This document shows, one piece after another, positions 8,867 through 17,151 of a stretch of 44,567 nt of DNA. The notes below the pieces were generated by a model. It worked only from the letters and a program-made list of their open reading frames with translations, ran no database searches and was not told the DNA's origin. Source of the DNA: CAYZUC01 sp964481705 (lineage in GTDB: Bacteria > Bacillota > Clostridia > Lachnospirales > Lachnospiraceae); assembly GCA_964481705.1 (NCBI GenBank), contig CAYZUC010000013.1, forward strand, positions 1 through 44,567. Direction: 5' to 3'. The position numbers and the translations under genes were made by a program. The first letter of the stretch is position 1. Every line of letters starts with the position of its first letter.

Positions 8867-9097
8867 CTAGATCATGTATGGTTTTAAAACATTAAGTACA
8901 TCTTCCGCATTATCCTCAGCATGGATGTTTAAGTCGATAGGCTTGGATAAGTCTAAACTAAAGATACCCATGATAGATTTTGCGTCAATTACGTATCTAC
9001 CTGATACTAAATCAAAATCATAGTCGAATTTCGTAATATCATTTACAAATGATTTTACCTTGTCAATAGAGTTTAAAGAAATTTGAATTGTTTTCAT
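8867..9097 (-). CDS. HPr-like protein without the phosphocarrier histidine
   Basis: This 76-residue protein aligns over its length with HPr of the phosphotransferase system. The segment VIDAKSIMGIFSLDL (36-50) matches the HPr region around regulatory Ser46; Ser41 is the equivalent. The N-terminal active site, normally GLHARPA with His15, is replaced by NSIDKVKSFV. The only histidine (59) lies elsewhere, so it cannot relay phosphate. It could be a Crh-like regulator, or have an unrelated role. The ATG at 9097 follows a strong AGGAGG site (9105-9110). It has its own promoter and terminator and is divergent from mtaB. Confidence 0.85.
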   Translation of the reverse strand: MKTIQISLNSIDKVKSFVNDITKFDYDFDLVSGRYVIDAKSIMGIFSLDLSKPIDLNIHAEDNAEDVLNVLKPYMI

Positions 9098-9132
9098 GAT
9101 AAAACCTCCTTTTTTTTCTTTGTTCACGCTTA

Positions 9133-9161
9133 ATATTAAAGGCACGGTGCATAAAAGTCAA
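9133..9161 (-). promoter_or_regulatory. Sigma-A type promoter of the HPr-like gene
   Basis: On the minus strand, TTGACT (9161-9156) and TAATAT (9138-9133) are separated by 17 bases, about 35 bases ahead of the ATG at 9097. An inverted repeat (9170-9179 with 9209-9218) lies just upstream of it. Confidence 0.7.
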
Positions 9162-9312
9162 TATAAAAACATCACTAAAAAAATCGCGGATTCGTGTGGA
9201 ATATTATCTTTAGTGATGAGTAAAAATCTGAATTTGAGGTATGTTTTTGTACAAAAGTGTGAAAAAAGCAATTTCTCAGCAAAAACACCTCGGAATGGAG
9301 AAACAGAGAGCA

Positions 9313-10623
9313 ATGAAAAAAGTAGCTTTGCACAACTTGGGATGTAAGGTAAATTCCTATGAAATAGAAGTCATGCAGCAGATGCTGATGGAACAGGGTT
9401 TTGAGATTGTACCCTTTGAAGAGAAGGCGGACGTGTATATTGTTAATACCTGTTCTGTCACCAATATCGCTGACCGAAAATCCCGTCAGATGTTGCACAA
9501 GGCGAAGAGAGAGAATCCGGAAGCCATCGTGATTGCCGCCGGCTGCTATGCACAGACACGGCCGGAGGAAGAAATCCTCGCAGATGGAGTAGACCTGATT
9601 GTGGGCAACAATAAGAAGAAAGATATCGTGTCTATAATCAATCAGTATTTTGAGGGAATCTGTCAGGAGACGAAGATTGATATCAATCATACCAATGAAT
9701 ATGAACAAATGACATTGACCAATACAGCGGAACATACACGGGCATATATTAAGGTACAGGATGGTTGCAATCAGTTCTGCAGCTATTGCATTATTCCCTA
9801 TGCCAGAGGAAGGGTTCGCAGTCGAAAGAGACAAGAAGTACTGGATGAAATCAAGAATCTTTCAGAGAAAGGGTACTGTGAGTTTGTCCTGACAGGAATT
9901 CATCTGAGTTCCTATGGATTGGATACGGAGGATACACTGATTGATTTGATAGAAGCAGTTCATAAGCTCCCCGGTGTACGCAGGATTCGTCTGGGTTCCC
10001 TGGAGCCGCGTTTTGTCACGGAGGAGATTGCAAAGAGAATGAGTGGTCTGGAAAAGCTTTGTCCACATTTTCATCTCTCGCTCCAGAGCGGATGCGATGC
10101 AACGCTTGCCCGTATGAATCGTCATTACACTACGAACGATTATATGGAAGGAGTCAGATACCTGCGCAAGTATTTTCAAAAGCCGGCGATTACGACAGAT
10201 GTCATTGTAGGATTTCCGGGAGAAACAGAGGAAGAGTTTGCCTTGACCAAAGAATTTTTGCGAAAGGTGGAATTCTACGAAATGCATGTCTTTAAATACT
10301 CGAAACGTCAAGGAACCAGAGCGGCTGTGATGCAGGCTCAGGTGCCGGAAGAGGTGAAGACATTACGTAGTAATGAGCTTTTGAAAATGACAGCTGAGGA
10401 TAAGAGGAGGTTTGAAGAAGAGATCATCGGTCATACGCTGGAGGTGCTCATGGAGGAAGAAACAGAGGTCGAGGGAGTACGCTGTCAGACCGGTCTCTCG
10501 AAAGAGTATGTCAAGGTATTTTGGGAACAGGAGGGGAATTACTTCGGTAAAATCTATCAAGGGAGAATTGTCGCCCGAAACGAACGTGGCTGCTTGCTTT
10601 TTCAGCCGGACGAAGGTCAATAA
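9313..10623 (+). CDS. mtaB: tRNA (t6A37 C2)-methylthiotransferase MtaB
   Basis: MtaB is a radical-SAM enzyme that converts t6A to ms2t6A at position 37 of tRNAs. The 436-residue protein has an N-terminal MTTase domain with cluster ligands C11 (GCKVNSYE), C47 (NTCSVT) and C78 (AAGCYAQ). The radical-SAM CxxxCxxC motif GCNQFCSYC is at C152, C156 and C159. A TRAM domain follows after about 370. The GCKVNSYE signature separates MtaB from MiaB (which has GCQMN) and RimO. I chose ATG 9313 because the conserved start is KKVALHNLGCK. ATGs at 9295 and further upstream are possible but lack a better ribosome site. Confidence 0.93.
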   Translation: MKKVALHNLGCKVNSYEIEVMQQMLMEQGFEIVPFEEKADVYIVNTCSVTNIADRKSRQMLHKAKRENPEAIVIAAGCYAQTRPEEEILADGVDLIVGNNKKKDIVSIINQYFEGICQETKIDINHTNEYEQMTLTNTAEHTRAYIKVQDGCNQFCSYCIIPYARGRVRSRKRQEVLDEIKNLSEKGYCEFVLTGIHLSSYGLDTEDTLIDLIEAVHKLPGVRRIRLGSLEPRFVTEEIAKRMSGLEKLCPHFHLSLQSGCDATLARMNRHYTTNDYMEGVRYLRKYFQKPAITTDVIVGFPGETEEEFALTKEFLRKVEFYEMHVFKYSKRQGTRAAVMQAQVPEEVKTLRSNELLKMTAEDKRRFEEEIIGHTLEVLMEEETEVEGVRCQTGLSKEYVKVFWEQEGNYFGKIYQGRIVARNERGCLLFQPDEGQ

Positions 10624-10645
10624 AGTTCTTATAGCAAAGAATGGA

Positions 10646-10674
10646 TTGAATTTTGTTAGGGGATAGAGTAAAAT
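10646..10674 (+). promoter_or_regulatory. Sigma-A type promoter ahead of ireB
   Basis: TTGAAT (10646-10651) and TAAAAT (10669-10674) are separated by 17 bases in the gap after mtaB, about 50 bases ahead of the ireB start. It probably drives ireB-ruvX-DUF1292 and perhaps RNase J and the genes beyond. Confidence 0.7.
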
Positions 10675-10724
10675 AGGAGTAGTGCCTTAACGGAAAACAG
10701 AATGATAAAGGATTGGAGAGAAAT

Positions 10725-10988
10725 ATGAAGGATTTGGGGAATACACAGTACTTTAAAGTGGAAACAGAGCCTGAAACTGGTGTAAAAGTTGTCTTGTCGA
10801 CCGTGTATGAGGCGCTGACCGAGAAGGGATATAATCCCATCAACCAGATTGTTGGTTATGTAATGAGTGGAGATCCCACGTATATTACGAGTCATAATAA
10901 TGCAAGAAGTCTGATTATGAAGGTCGAGAGAGACGAGCTTGTAGAAGAGCTGCTAAAAGATTATATTAAGAACAACGGATGGAAATAA
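10725..10988 (+). CDS. ireB: IreB family regulatory phosphoprotein (UPF0297)
   Basis: This 87-residue cytoplasmic protein matches the IreB/UPF0297 family over its whole length (NTQYFKVE, VYEALTEKGYNPINQIVGY, GDPTYITSHNNAR). In Enterococcus, IreB is phosphorylated on N-terminal threonines by the PASTA kinase IreK and lowers cephalosporin resistance. The N-terminal Thr7 here is a possible counterpart. The ATG at 10725 follows GGAGAG; an in-frame TTG at 10713 is part of that site. The order ireB-ruvX-DUF1292 is conserved across Firmicutes (yrzL-yrrK-yrzB in Bacillus). Confidence 0.92.
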   Translation: MKDLGNTQYFKVETEPETGVKVVLSTVYEALTEKGYNPINQIVGYVMSGDPTYITSHNNARSLIMKVERDELVEELLKDYIKNNGWK

Positions 10989-11008
10989 TTTAGAAACAGA
11001 GGTAATGA

Positions 11009-11458
11009 ATGAGAATTATCGGATTGGATTTCGGATCCAAGACAGTAGGGGTTGCGATGAGCGACCCGTTGATGATTACTGCACAGGGCGTTGAGATTAT
11101 ACGTCGAAGCTCCGAAAACAAATTACGGCAGACATTGGCAAGAATTGAGGAGATTATCACAGAAAATGAAGTCACTCAGATTGTCATTGGACTACCAAAG
11201 AATATGAACAATACGGAAGGTGAACGAGTTCAAAAGACAAGGGAATTTGCAGGTATGCTTGAGCGGAGGACGGGACTTCCTGTTGCATTCTGGGATGAGA
11301 GACTTACGACTGTTGCTGCGGATAAGGCTATGATAGAGGGTGGCATTCGCAGGGAGAACAGAAAGAACTATGTAGATGAGATTGCCGCGATATTTATCCT
11401 GCAGGGTTATATGGACTATCTGAAAAACATGGAGACCGGATTGCGGAAGGATGAGTGA
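11009..11458 (+). CDS. ruvX: Holliday junction resolvase RuvX / pre-16S rRNA nuclease YqgF
   Basis: This is an RNase H-fold nuclease of 149 residues. The conserved acidic sites are visible: LDFGSKTVGVAMSDP near 6-20 (Asp7), GLPKNMNNT at about 68-76, WDERLTT near 94-100 and VDEIAAIFILQGYM near the C terminus. The family is linked to 16S rRNA 5' end maturation and to resolving recombination intermediates. It sits between ireB and DUF1292 with short gaps and an AGAGG ribosome site. Confidence 0.94.
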   Translation: MRIIGLDFGSKTVGVAMSDPLMITAQGVEIIRRSSENKLRQTLARIEEIITENEVTQIVIGLPKNMNNTEGERVQKTREFAGMLERRTGLPVAFWDERLTTVAADKAMIEGGIRRENRKNYVDEIAAIFILQGYMDYLKNMETGLRKDE

Positions 11459-11485
11459 AAATAAAAGGGTATAGAATGGAGTTAT

Positions 11486-11746
11486 ATGGAAAAAATATCA
11501 TTTCAGCCTGAGGGTATGGAAGAAGAAGTAGAATTTTTTGTGTTGGCAGATACTCGTATTAACGGAAGAAACTATATTTTAGTAACAGATTCAGAGGATG
11601 GTGATGGTGAGGCCTTGATCTTAAAGGATCTTGCAGCGGAAGATTCGCCGGAGAGTCTGTATGAGATTGTTTCAGATGATGATGAGTTGATGGCAGTAGC
11701 AAAAATATTTGAAGAAACATTAGATGACGTTGAGATTGAACGGTAA
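11486..11746 (+). CDS. DUF1292 / UPF0473 small acidic protein (YrzB-like)
   Basis: This 86-residue, strongly acidic protein carries the DUF1292 pattern: EVEFFVLADTRINGRNYILVTD followed by an Asp/Glu-rich central stretch and LYEIVSDDDEL. Its biochemical function is unknown. It is the third gene of the conserved ireB-ruvX-yrzB run, with an ATGGAG site upstream of ATG 11486. The acidic nature suggests binding to a basic partner, but nothing in the sequence names one. Confidence 0.88.
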   Translation: MEKISFQPEGMEEEVEFFVLADTRINGRNYILVTDSEDGDGEALILKDLAAEDSPESLYEIVSDDDELMAVAKIFEETLDDVEIER

Positions 11747-11769
11747 AAGAAATATGGAGGTATAATTGT

Positions 11770-13443
11770 TTGAAGAAAGCAAACAGAACAACAGATTCAA
11801 AGCTGAGAATAATCCCCCTTGGCGGTTTGGAACAGATCGGGCTGAATATTACAGCATTTGAATTTGAGGATAGTATTATTGTAGTAGATTGTGGTCTCGC
11901 ATTTCCAGAGGATGACATGCTGGGTATCGATTTGGTTATCCCGGATGTTACGTATTTGAAAGATAACATAGATAAGGTAAAGGGCTTTGTGATTACTCAT
12001 GGACATGAGGATCATATTGGTGCATTACCCTATATCTTAAAGGAAATTAATGTACCTATTTATGGAACAAAGCTGACGATGGGACTGATTGACCGTAAGC
12101 TCGAGGAGCATAATCTGATGAAGTGCACCAAGAGAAAAATCATTAAGCATGGACAGTCAATCAATCTTGGACAGTTCCGAATTGAGTTTATTAAGACAAA
12201 TCATAGTATTGCAGATGCTTCGGCACTTGCGATTTATTCACCTGCCGGTATTGTTGTCCATACCGGTGACTTTAAGGTGGATTATACGCCGGTATTTGGA
12301 GACGCCATTGATTTGCAGCGGTTTGGCGAGATTGGAAAAAAAGGAGTTCTTGCTCTGATGTGTGACAGCACGAATGCAGAGCGACCGGGATTCACGAATT
12401 CAGAGAAAACAGTCGGAAAAATATTTGATAATATTTTCTCTGACCATATCAATACAAGAATCATCATTGCTACTTTTGCATCCAATGTGGATCGTGTACA
12501 GCAAATTATCAATTCTGCTTATAAGTATGGCAGAAAAGTAGTAGTAGAAGGCCGCAGTATGGTCAATGTTATGGAGACGGCACAGGAACTGGGTTATATC
12601 AGTGTTCCGGAGAATACGCTCGTCGATATCGAGCAGCTAAAGAATTTCCCGCCCGAGAAAACCGTTATCATAACCACTGGTTCTCAGGGAGAGTCCATGG
12701 CAGCCTTGAGCCGTATGGCTACCAATATTCATAAGAAAATCACCATTATGCCGGGAGATACGATTATCTTTAGTTCCAATCCCATACCCGGAAATGAAAA
12801 AGCGGTAACCAGAGTTATCAATGAGCTATCCATGAAGGGTGCGGATGTTATTTTCCAGGATGTCCATGTATCCGGACATGCCTGTCGTGAGGAGATTAAA
12901 TTGATCTACTCTTTGGTACATCCAAAATACGCAATTCCTGTTCATGGTGAATTTAAGCATAGAAAAGCACAGGCAGCAATCGCCGGAGAGCTTGGTATCC
13001 TGAAGGAAAATATCTTTATGATGGCATCCGGTGATGTATTGGAAATGGATGAGGATTCAGCAAAGATTACGGAAAAAGTGCCTTGTGGTTCCATTTTTGT
13101 AGATGGAATCGGGGTAGGCGATGTAGGAAATATTGTTTTACGCGACAGACAGCATTTGGCAGAGGACGGAATTGTAATTGTCGTGTTAACTCTGGACAAG
13201 GAAATGGGTCAGATTGTTGCCGGCCCGGATATTGTATCGCGTGGATTTGTATATGTACGTGAGTCCGATGAATTAATCGAGGATGCTACAGAGATTGTGG
13301 ATGATGCACTCGAGAAGCTGACGGATCGTGGAATTACCGATTGGGGTAAGATCAAGACCACCATCAAGGATTCCCTTGGTGATTATATCTGGAAGAAAAC
13401 TAAGAGAAGACCAATGATTCTGCCAATCATTATGGAAATCTGA
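11770..13443 (+). CDS. rnj: Ribonuclease J
   Basis: RNase J is a metallo-beta-lactamase/beta-CASP nuclease with 5'-3' exonuclease and endonuclease activity in mRNA decay and rRNA maturation. The 557-residue protein carries the zinc motif THGHEDHIG (76-84), GDFKVD and CDSTNAERPG with the beta-CASP motifs, and VHGEFKH. A C-terminal domain begins near 450. I used the TTG start at 11770, which has GGAGG at 11756-11760. The gene is 23 bases after DUF1292 and is followed by a ylbF-family gene. Confidence 0.95.
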   Translation: MKKANRTTDSKLRIIPLGGLEQIGLNITAFEFEDSIIVVDCGLAFPEDDMLGIDLVIPDVTYLKDNIDKVKGFVITHGHEDHIGALPYILKEINVPIYGTKLTMGLIDRKLEEHNLMKCTKRKIIKHGQSINLGQFRIEFIKTNHSIADASALAIYSPAGIVVHTGDFKVDYTPVFGDAIDLQRFGEIGKKGVLALMCDSTNAERPGFTNSEKTVGKIFDNIFSDHINTRIIIATFASNVDRVQQIINSAYKYGRKVVVEGRSMVNVMETAQELGYISVPENTLVDIEQLKNFPPEKTVIITTGSQGESMAALSRMATNIHKKITIMPGDTIIFSSNPIPGNEKAVTRVINELSMKGADVIFQDVHVSGHACREEIKLIYSLVHPKYAIPVHGEFKHRKAQAAIAGELGILKENIFMMASGDVLEMDEDSAKITEKVPCGSIFVDGIGVGDVGNIVLRDRQHLAEDGIVIVVLTLDKEMGQIVAGPDIVSRGFVYVRESDELIEDATEIVDDALEKLTDRGITDWGKIKTTIKDSLGDYIWKKTKRRPMILPIIMEI

Positions 13444-13477
13444 TCGGACAGAACTCGGTCAACGGATTGGAGATAGA

Positions 13478-13804
13478 TTGAGAACATTAGGTGAATCTGT
13501 TGATGATTTTATCCAGGCGATTCTGGAGACACCGGAATATCAGCATTATCATGAAGAAAAAGAGAAAATGCACCAATGGCCGGAATTAAAAGAGAAAATT
13601 GACGAGTTCCGCCGTAGAAATATGGAGATCCAGCAGATTCGTGATGAGAATCGATTTCTGGATGAAATGGAAAAGTTCGAGCGCGAGTTTGAGGATTTTA
13701 CTTCGGACAGCCGTATTCATGAGTTTTTAAAACGCGAGTTATCCTTTTGCAGAATGATGCAGGAGATTAACCGCAAAGTGACAGACAGCCTAGATTTTGA
13801 ATAG
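13478..13804 (+). CDS. YlbF/YmcA family protein
   Basis: This 108-residue, all-helical, highly charged protein matches the YlbF/YmcA (DUF964) family. In Bacillus, YlbF-YmcA-YaaT form the Y-complex that steers RNase Y mRNA processing. The start is TTG 13478 with GGAG at 13469-13472. It lies 34 bases after the RNase J gene, a position that fits a role in RNA processing; a direct link is inference. Its 3' end abuts the MltG-like gene. Confidence 0.85.
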   Translation: MRTLGESVDDFIQAILETPEYQHYHEEKEKMHQWPELKEKIDEFRRRNMEIQQIRDENRFLDEMEKFEREFEDFTSDSRIHEFLKRELSFCRMMQEINRKVTDSLDFE

Positions 13805-13823
13805 GTTTCCGGGAGGAAGAATC

Positions 13824-14342
13824 ATGAGTTTCAAGAAAGTTCTACTAAACATCATAGGCTTTTCTTTACGAATTATTGTGTTGATGCTGATTGTGATGTT
13901 TGTATATAAGACAAGTCTGAAGGCATATGAATTTGGCTTTCGGGTTTTTTCAGAGCAGCCGGTCACAACGGGAGATGGCAGGGATATCGAAGTGACGATT
14001 CCGATGGGCGCGAGTGTATCGGATATTGGTGATATTCTGGAAGAAAAGGGCTTGATTCGTGAATCTAAGCTTTTCTTCTTACAGGAAAAGCTGTCGGCTT
14101 ACCGTGGAAAATTGCAGCCGGGCTTTTACTGCCTAAATACCTCCATGAAAGCAACAGAGATGATGGAAATAATGGCTAAGAAGGACGAAGACAGTACAGA
14201 GGATGCAACAGAAAGCGTTCCGGCTACCGTAGAAGCATCTACAGATACAGTATCTGGATATGGAGATGGCGAGAGTCTGAATGGTCTGGAGGGTACTGTG
14301 GACCCGGCAGGAGAAGAGGGAGAAGACAGTGATAGTCAATGA
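13824..14342 (+). CDS. MltG/YceG-like membrane protein lacking the transglycosylase domain
   Basis: This 172-residue protein has one N-terminal transmembrane helix (about 7-30), then a region matching the LysM-like subdomain of MltG (IPMGASVSDIGDILEEKGLI, then KLQPGFYCLNTSMKATEMMEIM). It then stops in a Ser/Thr/Glu/Asp-rich, probably disordered tail. Full MltG is about 350 residues and cuts nascent peptidoglycan with a catalytic Glu in a domain missing here, so it is probably non-catalytic. The start is ATG 13824 with GGGAGG. It holds the place of mltG (yrrL) in the Bacillus yrrL-yrrM-yrrN order and overlaps the next gene by 14 bases. Confidence 0.8.
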   Translation: MSFKKVLLNIIGFSLRIIVLMLIVMFVYKTSLKAYEFGFRVFSEQPVTTGDGRDIEVTIPMGASVSDIGDILEEKGLIRESKLFFLQEKLSAYRGKLQPGFYCLNTSMKATEMMEIMAKKDEDSTEDATESVPATVEASTDTVSGYGDGESLNGLEGTVDPAGEEGEDSDSQ

Positions 14343-14973
14343 GAGAATCACAGCCTATATTAATTCTCTTGACCGTGGAAATACTCCACTACTAAATGAA
14401 ATTGAAAGAGAAGCAATCCAGACGAGAGTACCGATTATTCGTCGAGAGATGCAGAGCTTGTTGAAGTTCCTGCTGGAATCAAAGCAGCCGATGCAGATTT
14501 TAGAGGTCGGAACAGCGATTGCTTTCTCGACAATTCTTTTGGCTGAGTATGCACCGGAAGGCTGCAGGATAACAACAATAGAAAAGTATGAGAAAAGAAT
14601 TCCGATTGCCAGAGAGAATATCCATCGCGCAGGAAAAGAAGGTCAGATTACATTGATGGAAGGTGATGCTGCCGATATCCTTAAAAAACTCGATGGCGAA
14701 TACGATATGATTTTTATGGATGCTGCCAAAGGGCAGTATATTCATTTTTTACCGGATGTTATGCGTTTATTAAAAAAAGGTGGGATTCTTGTTTCGGATA
14801 ATGTATTACAGGATGGTGATATTATCGAGTCAAAGTTTGCAGTAGTCAGACGTGACCGAACCATTCATAAAAGAATGCGTGATTACCTGTATCAGCTGAA
14901 GAATCATGAACAGCTGGTGACTACCATTCTTCCGTTGGGAGACGGTGTAACACTGAGTACGAAGAAAGGTTAA
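14329..14973 (+). CDS. trmR: O-methyltransferase, probable tRNA 5-hydroxyuridine methyltransferase TrmR
   Basis: This 214-residue class I SAM methyltransferase belongs to the YrrM/catechol-O-methyltransferase-like group. Motif I is ILEVGTAIAFST (57-68). The metal-site residues are MDAAKGQY (D131) and VSDNVL (D157, N158). In Bacillus, YrrM was identified as TrmR, which methylates ho5U34 to mo5U in tRNA. The adjacent trhP-like gene, which makes ho5U, supports the same role here. The start is GTG 14329 with GAGGGAG, inside the end of the MltG-like gene. A longer ATG start at 14281 is unlikely. Confidence 0.85.
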   Translation: MIVNERITAYINSLDRGNTPLLNEIEREAIQTRVPIIRREMQSLLKFLLESKQPMQILEVGTAIAFSTILLAEYAPEGCRITTIEKYEKRIPIARENIHRAGKEGQITLMEGDAADILKKLDGEYDMIFMDAAKGQYIHFLPDVMRLLKKGGILVSDNVLQDGDIIESKFAVVRRDRTIHKRMRDYLYQLKNHEQLVTTILPLGDGVTLSTKKG

Positions 14974-14977
14974 CAGT

Positions 14978-16207
14978 ATGAGAAAACCGGAATTACTGAT
15001 TCCAGCAAGTTCATTAGAGGTGTTGAAAACAGCAGTTGTCTTTGGGGCAGATGCTGTTTATATAGGTGGGGAAGCATTTGGACTCCGTGCAAAGGCTAAG
15101 AATTTCAGCTCGGAGGATATGAAAGAGGGAGTTCGTTTTGCACATGAACATCAGGTAAAGGTTTATGTGACGGCAAATATTTTGGCTCATAACGGAGACC
15201 TCGAAGGGGCTAGAGAGTATTTTAAAGAATTAAAGGAGATTGGCCCGGATGCTCTTATTATTTCAGATCCCGGTATGTTTACTATTGCAAAAGAGGTGGT
15301 TCCGGAAATAGATATCCACATCAGTACACAGGCGAACAATACCAACTATCTGACTTATCTTTTTTGGGCAAAGCAGGGCGCTACACGTGTGGTATCAGCA
15401 AGAGAATTATCTCTTGAAGAGATTCGTGAGATTCGGGAACACATTCCGGACACTCTCGAAATTGAGACCTTTGTACATGGTGCCATGTGCATCTCTTATT
15501 CGGGCAGATGTCTACTAAGTAATTACTTTACCGGAAGAGATGCCAATCAAGGGGCTTGTACTCATCCCTGCCGTTGGAAATATGCAGTGGTAGAGGAAAA
15601 GAGACCGGGAGAGTACTTACCTGTATATGAGAATGAAAGAGGTACTTATATTTTCAATTCGAAGGATTTATGTATGATAGACTATATTCCAGAGTTGATT
15701 GCATCCGGGATTGACAGCTTTAAAATAGAAGGCCGTATGAAGACAGCTCTTTATGTGGCAACCGTTGCCAGAACCTATCGAAAGGCTCTGGATGATTATT
15801 TTGAATCTCCGGATAAGTATAAGGAGAATCATTCCTGGTATCATGAGGAGATTTCGAAATGCACATATCGTCAGTTTACTACGGGCTTTTTCTTCGGTAA
15901 GCCTACGGAGGAGACCCAGATTTATGATAATAATACGTATCAAAAGGAATACACCTATTTAGGTATTGTGGAAGAGGTGGATAACGAGGGATACGGTAGA
16001 ATCGAACAAAAGAATAAGTTTTCAGTTGATGAAACGATTGAGATCATGAAACCAAATGGAGAGAATATCTTTACAAAGGTGTTGGCTATTCATACAGAAG
16101 ACGGAGAGGAAGTATCGAGTGCGCCACATCCAAAGCAGATTCTTTTTGTCAAGCTGGACAAAGAACCGGAAAAGTATGATATTCTTCGCAGGAAAGAGGA
16201 AGAGTGA
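14978..16207 (+). CDS. trhP: U32 family protein, probable tRNA uridine-34 5-hydroxylase TrhP
   Basis: This 409-residue protein is annotated in many genomes as peptidase U32. The family signature ETFVHGAMCISYSGRC covers 163-178. Four cysteines (171, 178, 194, 198) match the cluster ligands expected of TrhP/RlhA-type hydroxylases. An early AVYIGGEAFGLRAKA segment and the late IEGRMKTALYV segment are also typical. Established work links TrhP (YrrN/YrrO in Bacillus, YegQ in E. coli) to prephenate-dependent ho5U34 formation in tRNA. Bacillus has two genes here; this window has one. It starts 4 bases after trmR and its stop overlaps the next ATG. Confidence 0.85.
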   Translation: MRKPELLIPASSLEVLKTAVVFGADAVYIGGEAFGLRAKAKNFSSEDMKEGVRFAHEHQVKVYVTANILAHNGDLEGAREYFKELKEIGPDALIISDPGMFTIAKEVVPEIDIHISTQANNTNYLTYLFWAKQGATRVVSARELSLEEIREIREHIPDTLEIETFVHGAMCISYSGRCLLSNYFTGRDANQGACTHPCRWKYAVVEEKRPGEYLPVYENERGTYIFNSKDLCMIDYIPELIASGIDSFKIEGRMKTALYVATVARTYRKALDDYFESPDKYKENHSWYHEEISKCTYRQFTTGFFFGKPTEETQIYDNNTYQKEYTYLGIVEEVDNEGYGRIEQKNKFSVDETIEIMKPNGENIFTKVLAIHTEDGEEVSSAPHPKQILFVKLDKEPEKYDILRRKEEE

Positions 16208-17151
16208 TGAAACTACTGACAGCAATCGTTCCTTGTTACAATGAGGAACAGGCAATCCCCTATTTCTATCAGGAGATGCAAAAGACAATTGAACAGTTTG
16301 GTGAAGAGTTTCCAGACGTCGAGTTTGAACTGCTTTTTATTGATGATGGCTCACGTGACCGTACTTTGCCGGTTTTAAAGGAACTTCATGAAAAGGACTC
16401 CCGTGTGCGTTATGTTTCCTTTTCCAGAAATTTTGGTAAGGAAGCTGGAATCTATGCCGGACTTGAAAAGAGTAATGGCGATTATGTGGTGATTATGGAT
16501 GCAGACCTTCAGGATCCGCCAAGCCTTTTGCCACAGATGTATCGGGCAGTAACGGAAGAGGGCTTCGACTCCGCAGCTACGAGACGTGTGACCCGTAAGG
16601 GAGAACCGGTGATTCGTTCCTTTTTTGCAAGGATGTTTTATCGCCTGATTAACCGTATGTCCAGGACAGAGGTAGTAGACGGCGCCAGAGATTATCGTAT
16701 TATGTCACGTCAGATGGTCAATGCGATTTTAAGTATTAAGGAGTATAATCGTTTTACCAAGGGAATCTATGGCTGGGTCGGATTTGAAACGAAATGGCTG
16801 GAGTATGAGAATGTGGAGCGTGTGGCAGGTGAGACAAAGTGGTCCTTCTGGAAACTTCTCATGTACGCTTTGGAAGGAATTATCGCTTACAGCACAACGC
16901 CTCTTTCGGTAGCTACGATAGGTGGAGTTTTGATGTCCGGTGTATCGATTTTATGTATTCTGTTTATTATATTTAAGAAACTGGTATTTGGAGACCCGAC
17001 AGGGGGATGGTCTTCCATGGTTTGTATCATGCTTCTCATTGGCGGTTTACAGCTGTTTAGTATTGGAATCGTAGGACAGTATCTTGCCAAGACATACTTA
17101 GAGACCAAGAACAGACCTATATATATTTCCAAGGAGGAGTCCGATTCATGA
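16207..17151 (+). CDS. GT2 polyprenyl-phosphate glycosyltransferase (DPM1/GtrB-like)
   Basis: This 314-residue membrane-linked GT2 enzyme has an N-terminal GT-A domain: PCYNEEQAIP at 9-18, DDGS at 46-49 and DADLQDPP at 98-105. Two C-terminal transmembrane helices cover about 235-300. This is the layout of GtrB/YkcC enzymes that transfer a sugar from a nucleotide donor to undecaprenyl phosphate on the cytoplasmic face. Und-P-sugar is then flipped for GT-C enzymes. The start overlaps the trhP stop (TGATG), and the next gene overlaps by ATGA, so it is tightly coupled to both. The exact sugar cannot be read from sequence. Confidence 0.9.
   Translation: MKLLTAIVPCYNEEQAIPYFYQEMQKTIEQFGEEFPDVEFELLFIDDGSRDRTLPVLKELHEKDSRVRYVSFSRNFGKEAGIYAGLEKSNGDYVVIMDADLQDPPSLLPQMYRAVTEEGFDSAATRRVTRKGEPVIRSFFARMFYRLINRMSRTEVVDGARDYRIMSRQMVNAILSIKEYNRFTKGIYGWVGFETKWLEYENVERVAGETKWSFWKLLMYALEGIIAYSTTPLSVATIGGVLMSGVSILCILFIIFKKLVFGDPTGGWSSMVCIMLLIGGLQLFSIGIVGQYLAKTYLETKNRPIYISKEESDS

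Noticed and set aside
14281..14328. Longer ATG start for the TrmR-like methyltransferase
   Set aside because: The extra residues are Arg/Trp-rich and out-of-frame overlap with the acidic tail of the MltG-like gene; GTG 14329 has a better ribosome site.
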